Of a stretch of 34,350 bases of DNA, positions 7,355 through 15,557 are shown piece by piece. Numbering within the stretch: position 1 is the first letter of the stretch; each line of letters opens with the position of its first letter. Location: NCBI GenBank assembly GCA_045542485.1, contig JAZQLC010000065.1, positions 1 through 34,350 on the forward strand, written 5' to 3'. The notes under the pieces are model-generated. The model was not told where the DNA came from. It did not search any database and saw nothing but the letters and a program-made list of their open reading frames with translations. The position numbers were made by a program, and so were the translations under genes. Source of the DNA: SIG575 sp045542485 (lineage in GTDB: Bacteria; Bacillota; Clostridia; Oscillospirales; Acutalibacteraceae).

Positions 7355-7383
7355 TTGAAAAAGATACATAAAAATGGTATAAT
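7355..7383 (+). promoter_or_regulatory. Sigma-A promoter for the flavoprotein operon
   Basis: TTGAAA (7355-7360) and TATAAT (7378-7383), 17 bp apart, lie 30 bp before the ATG at 7414. They drive the thioredoxin-reductase-like gene and probably the secreted protein behind it. Confidence 0.8.
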
Positions 7384-7413
7384 ACATTATTATCGACAAA
7401 AGAGGTATATAAT

Positions 7414-8328
7414 ATGTATGATATAGCAATTATCGGCGCAGGTCCTGCGGGACTGACAGCGGCACTTTATGCTCTTCGTGCAGATAAAAGTGTTGTAGTG
7501 CTGGAAAAGGCTGCTTTCGGCGGACAGATAACTTTTTCGCCCAAGCTTGAAAACTACCCCGGTACGGGAACACTCAGCGGTAACGAATTTGCAGAAAAGC
7601 TTGTTGAGCAGGTCCTTGACCAGGGAGCAGATATCGAGCCCGAAAATGTGCTTTCTATTAATAAGAAGGAAAACAATCTTTTTACTGTCACAACAGAAGA
7701 CGGTGAATACGAGGCAAAGAGTGTTATTGTTGCAACGGGTGCAAAACACAGAATGCTGGGCGTGGAGGATGAGGAAAAATTCGTCGGAAACGGAATTTCA
7801 TTCTGCGCAGTCTGTGACGGAGCATTCTATAAAGACGGCACAGTTGCAGTAATCGGCGGAGGCAACTCAGCCTTGCAGGAGGCTCTTCTTCTTTCAACTC
7901 TCTGCAAAAAGGTAACTGTTGTACAGAATCTTGCGTTCTTTACCGGTGAGGAAAGACTTGTAAGAGAGCTTGAGAAAAAAGATAATGTGGAAATCATCCT
8001 TTCAAATATCGTAACAAAATTTGAGGGAGATGATGAGCTCTCAGCAGTTGAAATCAAAAATACTGAAACAGGGGAAGTGAGAAAGCTTTCCGTTGAAGGT
8101 GTTTTTGTTGCAATCGGACTTATTCCTCAGAATGAGCCTTTTGCAGAATACATAAACCTTAACTCTTACGGTTATGCTGATGCAGACGAAAGCTGCACAA
8201 CAAAAACCGAAGGACTTTTCGTAGCAGGTGACTGCAGAACGAAAAAGATAAGACAGGTTGCAACAGCAGTAGGTGACGGCGCAGTAGCTGCACTTGGTGC
8301 CTGTAACTATATAGATGAAAATTTTTAA
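7414..8328 (+). CDS. Thioredoxin-reductase-like FAD flavoprotein
   Basis: The product is 304 residues and cytoplasmic. It has the N-terminal FAD-binding GAGPAG (8-13), the redox-active CAVC (131-134) followed by DGAF, a second dinucleotide motif GGGNSA near 149, and the C-terminal FAD motif VAGDCR near 268. This is the low-molecular-weight thioredoxin reductase plan, which passes electrons to thioredoxin-like proteins. The HRRxxxR stretch that NADPH-dependent enzymes use to grip the 2'-phosphate is replaced by NLAFFTGEERL, so NADPH use is doubtful; NADH or ferredoxin is possible. No thioredoxin gene is adjacent. It is followed 18 bp later by a secreted ceramidase-fold gene in the same operon, an odd pairing. 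Confidence 0.88.
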   Translation: MYDIAIIGAGPAGLTAALYALRADKSVVVLEKAAFGGQITFSPKLENYPGTGTLSGNEFAEKLVEQVLDQGADIEPENVLSINKKENNLFTVTTEDGEYEAKSVIVATGAKHRMLGVEDEEKFVGNGISFCAVCDGAFYKDGTVAVIGGGNSALQEALLLSTLCKKVTVVQNLAFFTGEERLVRELEKKDNVEIILSNIVTKFEGDDELSAVEIKNTETGEVRKLSVEGVFVAIGLIPQNEPFAEYINLNSYGYADADESCTTKTEGLFVAGDCRTKKIRQVATAVGDGAVAALGACNYIDENF

Positions 8329-8346
8329 TCAAGTGAGGTAAAGAAA

Positions 8347-9969
8347 ATGAAAAAGTCAAAGAGAATTCTGGCTCTCATTCTTTCATTCGTTCTTCTTCTC
8401 GGTGTAGCAGTAATTCCTGCATCTGCAGAAGACGAAGTAGAAGAAGTCAGCGCAATTGAAAAAGGATTTTTCGATTTTACAGATGTTCTTGTAAACGGTC
8501 TTGTAAGCGGTATTGCTTCAATTATCCCCAAGCCACAGAGCTGGATTAACGAAGCAGATTATAAGAGCGAAAATGTACTTGCAGGTACGGAAAAATTCCT
8601 TGATGCTCCCGCAGAAAATGCAAAATGGTCTCTCGGTTATGCTCAGAACTCAATCATTGAAGGTCAGCACGTTCTCGGCAGTCAGCACTATGTTTCAGGC
8701 GGTATTTCAATCACTGCAAAATATCCCACAAAGCTTGTTGACGATTCAAAGGTGCGTGTAATCGCTCTCAATGACGGCTCAGGCAGAGGCACAGTTGTTT
8801 TTGCAGTTCTTGATGCTTACGGTCTTGCAAACAACGATGTCCGCGAAATCCGTGCAAGAATCGCAGATTTTGCAAAGAAAAATAACATTGTCAGTGTCAA
8901 TGTGGCTGTTCTTCATCAGCACAGTGCAGTTGATACATTCGGTATGAACGGTAACATTGTTGAAGCAGTTTTCCTCAACCCTCTGAAGAACTTCATCAAC
9001 GGTATTGCAGGTAAAACAATTTTTGAACTTCACAACGGTAAAAACGACACATTCCAGAATAACCTTTTCAACGTAACTGTTGACACAATCGAAACAGCAG
9101 TTGCACAGATGGAAACAGGTAGCCTTTACTATGGTGAGGTTGATGTTGAAGAGTATGTGAGAGACAAGCGTCCTCCCTATGCTCTTGAAAACACACTCAA
9201 TCGTTTCCGCTTTGTTCCCGATGACGAAACAAGCAAGGAAACTTGGTTCTCAACATCAGAAATCCACTGTGTAGGTAACGGTGTTCAGGGTACAGAAATC
9301 ACTGCAGACTATCCCTACTATATGGAAGAGTATGTAAATGAAAACGCAAATGCAAACTTTATGCTCCTTCTCGGTGCAGAACTTGCAACATCACAGAGAC
9401 ACGAGCCCTTTGAGAATGAAGAATATCCCGAAGGCGTTGAGGGTTATATGATTCTCGGCGAAAAGCTGGGTGAAAAACTCGCTTCAATCACAGAGGAAAG
9501 AGAAGTTGCTCCTCTTCTCAATATCACTCATAAGGAAATTATGCTTGAGATTGAAAACCAGATTATGTACCTTGCAGCAAAAGCAGGTCTCTTCGAAAAT
9601 CAGGCAGTTATCACAGCAGACGGTGTAAAGGTTGTTTCTGAAATCGGTTATATGGAAATCGGTACAGACCTTGCAGTTGCACTTATCCCCGGTGAGCTTG
9701 AAGCATCAATCGCATTCGGCGGCGGTCTCGGTAAGGATGACGCTTGGAGAGGTGAGGACTGGAAATACGATTCAATGCAGACAATCGTAGGCGACAGAGA
9801 GCTTCTTGTTTTCGGTCTTTGCAACGACCAGATAGGTTACATTGTTCCAACTAACGACTATATGCCTATGCTCTGGGAAGACAGCAAATCAATCGAATTT
9901 GTTTCTCTCGGCAGCCAGACAGCAGTCACTGTTATCGAAGCTTTCATTTCTCTCGTTAAATCCAAATAA
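8347..9969 (+). CDS. Secreted ceramidase-fold protein (first copy)
   Basis: The product has 540 residues with a clear signal peptide (MKKSKRILALILSFVLLLG, then cleavage after PASA). The mature part follows the neutral/alkaline ceramidase N-terminal plan: LNDGSGRGTVVFAVLDA; LHQHSAVDTFG with H190 and H192 where ceramidases have the zinc-binding THTHSGP; ITADYPYYMEEY where they have ISADYPGY; and a serine in GAELATSQ aligning with the catalytic serine of GDVSPN. The C-terminal part holds LIPGELEASIAFGGG and NDQIGYIVPTNDY, also as in the family. Neutral ceramidases are zinc amidases; the changed serine loop means a different amide substrate is likely. It is a paralogue of the gene at 13718 and ends with a strong terminator. 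Confidence 0.7.
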   Translation: MKKSKRILALILSFVLLLGVAVIPASAEDEVEEVSAIEKGFFDFTDVLVNGLVSGIASIIPKPQSWINEADYKSENVLAGTEKFLDAPAENAKWSLGYAQNSIIEGQHVLGSQHYVSGGISITAKYPTKLVDDSKVRVIALNDGSGRGTVVFAVLDAYGLANNDVREIRARIADFAKKNNIVSVNVAVLHQHSAVDTFGMNGNIVEAVFLNPLKNFINGIAGKTIFELHNGKNDTFQNNLFNVTVDTIETAVAQMETGSLYYGEVDVEEYVRDKRPPYALENTLNRFRFVPDDETSKETWFSTSEIHCVGNGVQGTEITADYPYYMEEYVNENANANFMLLLGAELATSQRHEPFENEEYPEGVEGYMILGEKLGEKLASITEEREVAPLLNITHKEIMLEIENQIMYLAAKAGLFENQAVITADGVKVVSEIGYMEIGTDLAVALIPGELEASIAFGGGLGKDDAWRGEDWKYDSMQTIVGDRELLVFGLCNDQIGYIVPTNDYMPMLWEDSKSIEFVSLGSQTAVTVIEAFISLVKSK

Positions 9970-9981
9970 AATATAAGATTG

Positions 9982-10017
9982 AAGCACAGGTGACAGCTCA
10001 GTTACCTGTGCTTTTTT
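9982..10017 (+). terminator. Intrinsic terminator after the ceramidase-fold gene
   Basis: Arms 9982-9994 and 10001-10013 pair over 13 bp with one G-U pair, loop AGCTCA, followed by a T run. Confidence 0.9.
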
Positions 10018-10131
10018 GAAATGGGCGTAAAATTTTTTAAAAATCATAAATGAGGAAACAGGAGAAAAAACGAGAAAAAACGAGCAAATCGAAGATAGCA
10101 AATGCTAAATTAAAAAACTTTAAAAAAGGTA

Positions 10132-10160
10132 TTGACAAAAAATTAACCTTGTGATAATAT
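10132..10160 (+). promoter_or_regulatory. Promoter of the rplM-rpsI operon
   Basis: A consensus TTGACA (10132-10137) is followed after 17 bp by TAATAT (10155-10160); GATAAT at 10153-10158 with a shorter spacer is an alternative. The 160 bp before it, after the 9982 terminator, are A-rich and hold no gene that I can see. Confidence 0.7.
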
Positions 10161-10169
10161 ATCACAGTA

Positions 10170-10207
10170 CGGTTCGGAGGGTCCACCCGTTAAACCCGAC
10201 GGACGAA
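10170..10207 (+). promoter_or_regulatory. Candidate L13 ribosomal protein leader structure
   Basis: The untranslated leader of rplM contains a compact foldable element: TTC/GAA and GTCC/GGAC pairings (10173-10206) enclosing CACCCGTTAAACCCGA, with an asymmetric GGAGG bulge. Firmicutes commonly carry an autoregulatory leader that binds L13 here. The match is by position and foldability only. Confidence 0.4.
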
Positions 10208-10241
10208 TAAAAAATATTGTATTAATCGGGAGGAAAAGATT

Positions 10242-10670
10242 ATGTCAACTTATATGCCTAAAGCGGCAGAAATCAGCCGTAAGTGGTATGTGATTGATGC
10301 AGAAGGCAAAACACTCGGTAGTGTAGCTGTTGAAGCAGCAAACCTTCTCAGAGGCAAGAACAAACCCACATTTGCTCCGCACGTAGACTGCGGTGACCAC
10401 GTTGTTATCATCAACGCAGAAAAAGTTGTTCTCACAGGCAACAAACTCAACCAGAAAATGTACTATCATCACACAGGTTACATCGGTAACATGAAGAAAG
10501 TTAAGTACAGCACACTTATGAAAACAAAGCCTGAGTTCGCAGTAGAACTTGCTGTTAAGGGTATGATCCCCTCAACATCAATCGGCCGTCAGGCTCTCAC
10601 AAGACTTCGCGTTTACAGAGGCGCAGAACACAAGCACGCTGCACAGCAGCCCACAGCTTGGGAATTTTAA
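10242..10670 (+). CDS. rplM: 50S ribosomal protein L13
   Basis: L13 is an early-assembly protein of the 50S subunit. The 142-residue product matches the family over its whole length: KWYVIDAEGKTLGSVAVEAA, LLRGKNKPTFAPHVDCGDHV, the segment KMYYHHTGYIGNMK, and the C-terminal LTRLRVYRGAEHKHAAQQP. GGGAGG stands 9 bases before the ATG. It is the first gene of the rplM-rpsI operon with its own promoter and a structured leader. Confidence 0.97.
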   Translation: MSTYMPKAAEISRKWYVIDAEGKTLGSVAVEAANLLRGKNKPTFAPHVDCGDHVVIINAEKVVLTGNKLNQKMYYHHTGYIGNMKKVKYSTLMKTKPEFAVELAVKGMIPSTSIGRQALTRLRVYRGAEHKHAAQQPTAWEF

Positions 10671-10689
10671 GAAAGGGAGGCAAATTTAA

Positions 10690-11088
10690 ATGTACGAAAC
10701 AAGTCCTTACTTCTATGGTACAGGCCGTAGAAAGAAATCAGTAGCAAGAGTTCGTGTATACGCAGGAACAGGTAAAATCACAATCAACGACAGAGATATC
10801 GACGATTATTTCGGTCTTGAAACACTTAAACTCATCGTTCGTCAGCCTCTCGCTCTTACAGGCACAACAGAGAAGTTTGACATCGTTTGCCGTGTAAACG
10901 GTGGTGGCGTAACAGGTCAGGCTGGTGCTATCCGTCACGGTCTTTCAAGAGCTCTTCTTCAGTACGATGAATCACTCAGAGTATCACTTAAGAAGGCAGG
11001 ATTCCTTACACGTGACCCCAGAATGAAGGAAAGAAAGAAATACGGTCTCAAAGGCGCACGTCGTGCACCCCAGTTCTCAAAGAGATAA
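10690..11088 (+). CDS. rpsI: 30S ribosomal protein S9
   Basis: S9 lies in the 30S head and its C-terminal tail reaches the P-site tRNA. The 132-residue product shows GTGRRKKSVARVRVYAGTGK, VRVNGGG-type glycine loop (CRVNGGGVTGQAGAIRHGLS) and the standard tail KERKKYGLKGARRAPQFSKR. It starts 19 bp after rplM with AAGGGAGG upstream. The last five codons and the bases after the stop form the left attachment repeat of the island, which leaves the protein sequence intact. Confidence 0.97.
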   Translation: MYETSPYFYGTGRRKKSVARVRVYAGTGKITINDRDIDDYFGLETLKLIVRQPLALTGTTEKFDIVCRVNGGGVTGQAGAIRHGLSRALLQYDESLRVSLKKAGFLTRDPRMKERKKYGLKGARRAPQFSKR

Positions 11089-11098
11089 TTTCTTTATC
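11072..11098 (+). repeat. Left attachment site (attL) in the 3' end of rpsI
   Basis: These 27 bases, covering the FSKR-stop codons of rpsI and 10 bases after it, recur at 23072-23098 in the same orientation with one difference (T at 11093, C at 23093). Integrases of the tyrosine family commonly target gene 3' ends and rebuild them with such a core. The truncated integrase gene lies only 90 bp away. Confidence 0.85.
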
Positions 11099-11105
11099 AC
11101 AAATT

Positions 11106-11147
11106 ACCCCGAAAACCTTACGGTTCTCGGGGTTTTCTTTTTTTCGT
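11106..11147 (+). terminator. Intrinsic terminator after rpsI (left junction)
   Basis: ACCCCGAAAACC pairs with GGTTCTCGGGGT around loop TTAC with one A-C mismatch, followed by TTTTCTTTTTTT. It differs from the terminator after the right attachment copy. Confidence 0.85.
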
Positions 11148-11154
11148 GCAATCA

Positions 11155-11181
11155 AAAAACCAATAAAAAACCAATATCTCA
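11155..11181 (+). repeat. Inner direct repeat, left copy (candidate integrase arm site)
   Basis: The 27 bases, containing CCAATAAAAAACCAATATCTCA, are identical to 22888-22914. They begin 57 bp inside the left attachment core and end 7 bp from the integrase stop. Internally CCAATA occurs twice, typical of repeated arm-binding motifs. Confidence 0.7.
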
Positions 11182-11188
11182 GAAATTT

Positions 11189-11728
11189 TTACCATATAAG
11201 GTCTGCAAATTTATTGTTTGCAGCCTTTTGCGCTTCTTCGTTTGTATGCACATAAAGTTTGAGAGTGATTTCTATATTGGAGTGTCCGAGTTTTTCGGAC
11301 ACTGTTTTTATATCTGCACCGTTCTGAATCATAAGTGTTGCCATAGTATGGCGGAATTTGTGAGGGTGACAATCTTCAATTCCATATTTTTCACCGAAAT
11401 CTTTGAAAAATACAGTAGGTGCCTGAGGACTTAATCTTTTACCATCAAGATGAGTGAAAATATAAACAGGGGAGGGCAGCCCTTGCCCTTCAATTATTTC
11501 TTTTTGAAAAGCCTTCCACTGTTTAAGCTTTTCTATGACAATATCGTTTATGAAGACAACTCGGCTTTTTCCTGATTTAGTGTTTGTATCATATATACCA
11601 TATCCTTCAGCATATTGAGTGTTGTTTATAATATCAATGCGACCTGTTTCTAAATTTATGTCACACCATCTCATTAAAAAATCAACATTGAACAAGTAAA
11701 AAAATAGAGAAAACTCCATCAGAACCAC
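11189..11728 (-). pseudogene. Tyrosine recombinase (integrase), N-terminally truncated
   Basis: The open frame is 179 residues; homology to phage/ICE integrases starts near RWCDINLETGRIDI and runs to the end. Visible catalytic parts are the beta-strand lysine in NTKSGKSRVVF, the box HPHKFRHTMATLM (H-x-x-R), LGHSNIEITLKLY with its histidine, and the nucleophilic tyrosine just before VHT. The first catalytic arginine, the arm-binding and the core-binding domains are missing, so the protein cannot recombine DNA. The upstream reading (VLMEFSLFFYLF) is not integrase-like and marks the deletion point near 11690. It is oriented with its 3' end toward the attachment site. Confidence 0.85.
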
Positions 11729-11889
11729 TGCGAGGATTTCATTCAGAACACCCCATTAAAAAAACCTTCTGAACAAGAAGAAAAATCACTTAAGAAACAC
11801 AAAAAGAACATCCGAAAGATACCTCGCAAATAATGAAACCGGCAAAAGATTCTATATAGAAATTTCAAAAAGTCATTCGAAAACAAAAT
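11700..11889 (+). pseudogene. Degenerate coding debris upstream of the integrase fragment
   Basis: No intact gene lies here. The plus strand can be read in overlapping frames as coding-like pieces, for example QNHCEDFIQNTPLKKPSEQE (from 11720) and ERYLANNETGKRFYIEISKS ending at a stop near 11889. These look like C-terminal ends of one or two lost genes joined by deletion. I do not recognise the family. Confidence 0.3.
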
Positions 11890-11922
11890 AAGGCAATCAA
11901 CTATCTTGCAGTTGATTGCCTT
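11890..11922. terminator. Bidirectional terminator after the GPH transporter
   Basis: AAGGCAATCAACT (11890-11902) and AGTTGATTGCCTT (11910-11922) form a perfect 13-bp stem with a 7-base loop. On the minus strand it is followed by TATTTTGTTTT, fitting termination of the transporter gene that ends at 11936. Confidence 0.85.
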
Positions 11923-11935
11923 TGTCTTGCAGACT

Positions 11936-13447
11936 TTATTTTTCTTCAGTTGCAGAAATAATAGCTTTTTCCTGAGATTTTTTAATGATATTGTTTCTTC
12001 TTTCTGTAAGCTCATGATACATAATAGTCTTTGTCTTATCATCCAGGTCATAGAATAACATGGGGATGTAGGAGAAGATACCAAGTATGATGGGAATAAC
12101 CGTATACATAGCGAATATAGCCTGTTTTGTTTTCATTGACTGAACAGTACCAACACCTGCTTCGTAACCGATGAAAGAAATAACTGCAGATGATACAGCA
12201 TTCTGAACCTGAGTAACAAGTTTTGTTGCAAGGCTTGAAATGAAGCTTGTCATAGCTTCTGTACGTTTACCTGTTTTCCATTCACCGTAGTCAATAATTT
12301 CCTGCTGCATAAGCTGAGGAATAATTTTACCCAGTGAGTAAACCGATGAGAAGCATATTTCAGCGAACATAAGTGCAGGAATCATAATCCAGAGATTATC
12401 AAGGTTGTTGAAGCCTACAAGGAAGGTAATAGTCCAACCGAGCTGGGGAACTGCTTTTGATGCAATCCAGAGAGTTTTTGTTGAGAATTTCTTATTGAGT
12501 TTGGGAAAATACATGTAAGAAATGTATGTAAGAGGTGCTGCAGGTACACCGCAGACAACCTCAAGTGATGCAGAACCCATAACGTCAAGCCAGAACAAGT
12601 TTGAGAAAGGACCGCCAACACTACCGAATGCTGAAAGGAAATTGGAAAGTGAAAGACAAACCTGAAGCTTGTTTCCGAAGAAGTTTCGCAGACCGTCGAT
12701 AAGCTTCGGCTTTTCTTCAACCTGAACGATACGTTCTTTAATGACGAATATATGCACTAACATACCAAGGGCTGAAATAAAGGCTGTACCTGCACCCATG
12801 AAGATGTAAACATTTTCAACTGAGATGCCGATAGTACCGGCTGCAGCAAGGTCAAGAAGAATAACCATTACATAAACGGGAACTTTTTCGAAGCCACCGA
12901 TGTTATCAATGGCAATGAGAGCAGCCTTGTCGTCGATACTCGGTGTAAAAGTTGAGTCAAGACCATTGACAGCACAGTTATAGAGGGTACCTACGGTTTC
13001 TTTAAAAATTGAAATTACGCAATAAATAACAATTTTCTGCCATGAAAGAGGACCCCAGTTCTGGCCACCGATAAACAAAGGTGTAACCCAAAGAGCGATG
13101 CAAGCGACTGCATATGGTCCGATAGTTGCAAAAGCCCAAGGCTTGAACTTACCGAAACGTGTTCTTGTTCTGTCAACTATGTAAGCGAAAATTGAGTCGT
13201 TGATAAGGTCCCATGCAAGATTAGCAACTGCGAAAGCAGCGATGATTCTTGAGTCGAGACCGAAAACATTGAGCATAAAGTAAGAAAGATAACCTTCGAC
13301 GTTAAATTTGTTTATTTCGGCTGTAACAAACAGTGTGACGAGTTCTTTTGCGCCTACATATCTTTTACCGTATATGCTGTCACTTGATGTCATAGGCATA
13401 CAAGAATTTTCAGTTTGAGTCTTCTTTTCTTCTGTTTTCTGAGACAT
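11936..13447 (-). CDS. GPH-family sugar:cation symporter (MelB-like MFS)
   Basis: The product has 503 residues and about 12 membrane segments. Near residues 65-100 it carries DLINDSIFAYIVDRTRTRFGK followed by FKPW, the aspartate-rich signature of the glycoside-pentoside-hexuronide symporter family, which imports sugars or glycosides with Na+ or H+. A central loop (IKERIVQVEEKPKLIDGLR) and the segment GEWKTGKRTEAMTSF before helix 10-11 are also typical. The ATG at 13447 follows GGAG at a rather long 13-base distance. It diverges from the second ceramidase-fold gene and is the only transporter in the island, so it likely imports the product of the secreted enzymes. The substrate cannot be read from sequence. 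Confidence 0.88.
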   Translation of the reverse strand: MSQKTEEKKTQTENSCMPMTSSDSIYGKRYVGAKELVTLFVTAEINKFNVEGYLSYFMLNVFGLDSRIIAAFAVANLAWDLINDSIFAYIVDRTRTRFGKFKPWAFATIGPYAVACIALWVTPLFIGGQNWGPLSWQKIVIYCVISIFKETVGTLYNCAVNGLDSTFTPSIDDKAALIAIDNIGGFEKVPVYVMVILLDLAAAGTIGISVENVYIFMGAGTAFISALGMLVHIFVIKERIVQVEEKPKLIDGLRNFFGNKLQVCLSLSNFLSAFGSVGGPFSNLFWLDVMGSASLEVVCGVPAAPLTYISYMYFPKLNKKFSTKTLWIASKAVPQLGWTITFLVGFNNLDNLWIMIPALMFAEICFSSVYSLGKIIPQLMQQEIIDYGEWKTGKRTEAMTSFISSLATKLVTQVQNAVSSAVISFIGYEAGVGTVQSMKTKQAIFAMYTVIPIILGIFSYIPMLFYDLDDKTKTIMYHELTERRNNIIKKSQEKAIISATEEK

Positions 13448-13488
13448 ATATATTAAAAATCTCCTTTCTTAATTTCACAAGCAACTAT

Positions 13489-13517
13489 ATTATGCATTTT
13501 TTTAACAAAACTTGCAA
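13489..13517 (-). promoter_or_regulatory. Promoter of the GPH symporter
   Basis: On the minus strand TTGCAA (13517-13512) and CATAAT (13494-13489) are 17 bp apart. The rest of the 270-bp divergent region (13518-13717) is A/T-rich; a TTGAAA at 13675 with TATTAT at 13695 may serve the plus-strand gene but the 14-bp spacer is short. Confidence 0.55.
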
Positions 13518-13717
13518 TAGTTTACCGGAAACTTTTATAAATAAAAATTCAAAATCCCCGATAAAACGTTTTTTTTAACAGGTGTATATGGATTATTACT
13601 CAACCTGAAAAAGCGTAAACCCGTTGGAATAATCACCAAAAAGTCCTTTACTTTTTATTGTTTTAATGTTAGTATTGAAATAGCAACAGCACACTATTAT
13701 GGAAAGAGGTTTTGTTT

Positions 13718-15553
13718 ATGAAGAAAATGCTTATGTCTGCTATTTCGGTTGTGTTGGTTTTGTGTCTTATGATGCCTTCTGTTTATGCGGCGGAAGACAC
13801 TCAGACAAGCTACGATTCCGTTATCGATTATGTGAATGAAGCTCAGGCAACTGAGGAAACTGATTCAAAAATCCGGTTTGGCAGAATAGTTAACGGACTT
13901 AGTAATTTGGTTATAAACGGTTTCCTCGGCACTGTGCTCAAGCTAATTCTTCCCGATTCAGCAGCGGTCACTGATTATGAGAAATTTGATATTGATGAGT
14001 ATGATAATTTCTACGAAGGAACCGAAACCTTCATCGATGAGCCGCAGGGTAAAAAGGTGTGGAGTCTGGGTTACGGCAAGGCTTCAGTCCTTCCTTCTGA
14101 CTTCGGTGAAAAAGAATATGCGAAGGGTGCATATATTCCTTATGTTTTCGGTAACGATATGTATACTGATGAGGATGGTAACAAAGAGGATCTTATGGTA
14201 AGGGCTGTTGTTATGAATGACGGCTCGGGCAGAGGCAATGTCGCGTTTATTGCGCTTGATGCAATGGGCTTTGCCAATGCTGATGTACGACTGGTGCGCG
14301 AGGGTCTCAAGGATCTTGCAGAGGAATACAACATCGTCAGCATCAACGTTTCCTGCACTCATATACATACGGGTATAGATTCCCAGGGTGTGTGGACAGA
14401 CCCCATCGGCTGTATAATCAATAATTCCTTCAGCAAGATTACGGGAAAAGTGAAATACGGCGTTGAGCGTTCATTCATCGAGTCTGTTGTTTCGGGTTCA
14501 AAGAAGGCTGTTGAGGATGCTCTCTCAGATATGACAGAGGGTAAGCTCTACTATTCAAAAATGAATGCTGAGGATTATTTTTTCGACAGAACTGCACCGA
14601 TTTCGCTTAACCCCAATATTTATAAGCTTGAGTTTATGCCTGCTGACAGCAACAAAACACCGACAATTATCGCAACCTTCGGTTGCCATCCCGAATCTGC
14701 AAGCTATGACTGGGCAAGCGCAGATCCCGAAAAGACACTTTCTTTTGATAAAAAATTCTCCCCCGACTTCATCTGGAGTGCCGAAATGGTGATGAATGAT
14801 GCGGATTATAACTTCATTTTCCTTCAGGGTAACGTTTCAACGGTCACATCTGCAAGAGGACTGACAGGCGACGGCGTTGATGACTTCCCGGGTAATGCAC
14901 ATTACACATCGGTTCGCTACGGCTATGAAATCGCGTATCTCCTTCTTGGTATGAATATGACCGAAGACGAAAGAATAAAGCTTAACGAAGCAACAGGCGA
15001 CAGACTTGATGTTGAAAAATACAACGGTCAGGACAGATACACAGTATGGTATGAGGGCCTTGAAACCGTTACTGCAAAAGAAGTGAAGCCGGTTCTTAAC
15101 ATAAAGCATAAGCAGTTTACCGTGAAGATTGAAAACAACATTATTGTCCTCCTCGGCAAGACCTCTGTTGCTGATAACTTTATTCTCAAAGATAATTTCA
15201 ACAGATACTACACTGTTACCGAAGTCGGATACCTCGAAATCGGCGATGAAATGAAGGTTTATATGAGCCCCGGCGAAACTTTCGGCGAGATTGTTTACGG
15301 CGGTAAGGGTGCAGACGGCTTTGAGCTTGCTCCCGTGAGAAAATATACGGGCGAAGACATTATCGTTATGGACCTTATGAATGATGCGGCAGGCTATGTT
15401 GCAAACCCTGCCAACTTCTGTCTTGCAGGTATTCAGTACAACGAAGAAAATGATGCCTATGACAGCGATACATGGTGTCTTATTTCCTACGGCAAGAATG
15501 CCGCAACAGCATTTATCTCGAACTTTTATGAAATTTATGACAGCGTGAGATAA
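13718..15553 (+). CDS. Secreted ceramidase-fold protein (second copy, island)
   Basis: I take the ATG at 13718, 8 bases after GAGG; an upstream TTG is less likely. The 611 residues begin with a signal peptide (MKKMLMSAISVVLVLCLMM, cleavage after VYAA). The mature part mirrors the gene at 8347: LSNLVINGFLGTVLKLILP, MNDGSGRGNVAFIALDAMG, then CTHIHTGIDSQG with H215 and H217, close to the canonical ceramidase THTHSGP zinc motif. CHPESAS stands for the second histidine, and FLQGNVSTVTSA for the serine loop. A C-terminal LMNDAAGYVANPANF matches the family's closing motif. It probably acts as an extracellular amidase of unknown substrate. It heads the plus-strand cargo of the island. Confidence 0.7.
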   Translation: MKKMLMSAISVVLVLCLMMPSVYAAEDTQTSYDSVIDYVNEAQATEETDSKIRFGRIVNGLSNLVINGFLGTVLKLILPDSAAVTDYEKFDIDEYDNFYEGTETFIDEPQGKKVWSLGYGKASVLPSDFGEKEYAKGAYIPYVFGNDMYTDEDGNKEDLMVRAVVMNDGSGRGNVAFIALDAMGFANADVRLVREGLKDLAEEYNIVSINVSCTHIHTGIDSQGVWTDPIGCIINNSFSKITGKVKYGVERSFIESVVSGSKKAVEDALSDMTEGKLYYSKMNAEDYFFDRTAPISLNPNIYKLEFMPADSNKTPTIIATFGCHPESASYDWASADPEKTLSFDKKFSPDFIWSAEMVMNDADYNFIFLQGNVSTVTSARGLTGDGVDDFPGNAHYTSVRYGYEIAYLLLGMNMTEDERIKLNEATGDRLDVEKYNGQDRYTVWYEGLETVTAKEVKPVLNIKHKQFTVKIENNIIVLLGKTSVADNFILKDNFNRYYTVTEVGYLEIGDEMKVYMSPGETFGEIVYGGKGADGFELAPVRKYTGEDIIVMDLMNDAAGYVANPANFCLAGIQYNEENDAYDSDTWCLISYGKNAATAFISNFYEIYDSVR

Positions 15554-15557
15554 ACCT

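Noticed and set aside
10170..10207. A tRNA gene suggested by GGTTCGGAGGGTCC before rplM
   Set aside because: No acceptor stem, anticodon arm or CCA-adjacent pairing can be built; the position fits a ribosomal-protein leader.
11743..12084. A 113-codon minus-strand frame overlapping the GPH symporter end
   Set aside because: It is the symporter sequence read in another frame; the hydrophobic, repetitive composition is a shadow of the real gene.
13606..13622. A cre-like (CcpA) site, AAAAAGCGTAAACC, between the GPH transporter and the ceramidase-fold gene
   Set aside because: Only the AAAGCGT core agrees; the outer half-site bases do not match the cre consensus well enough, and no second copy is seen at the other glycan promoters.
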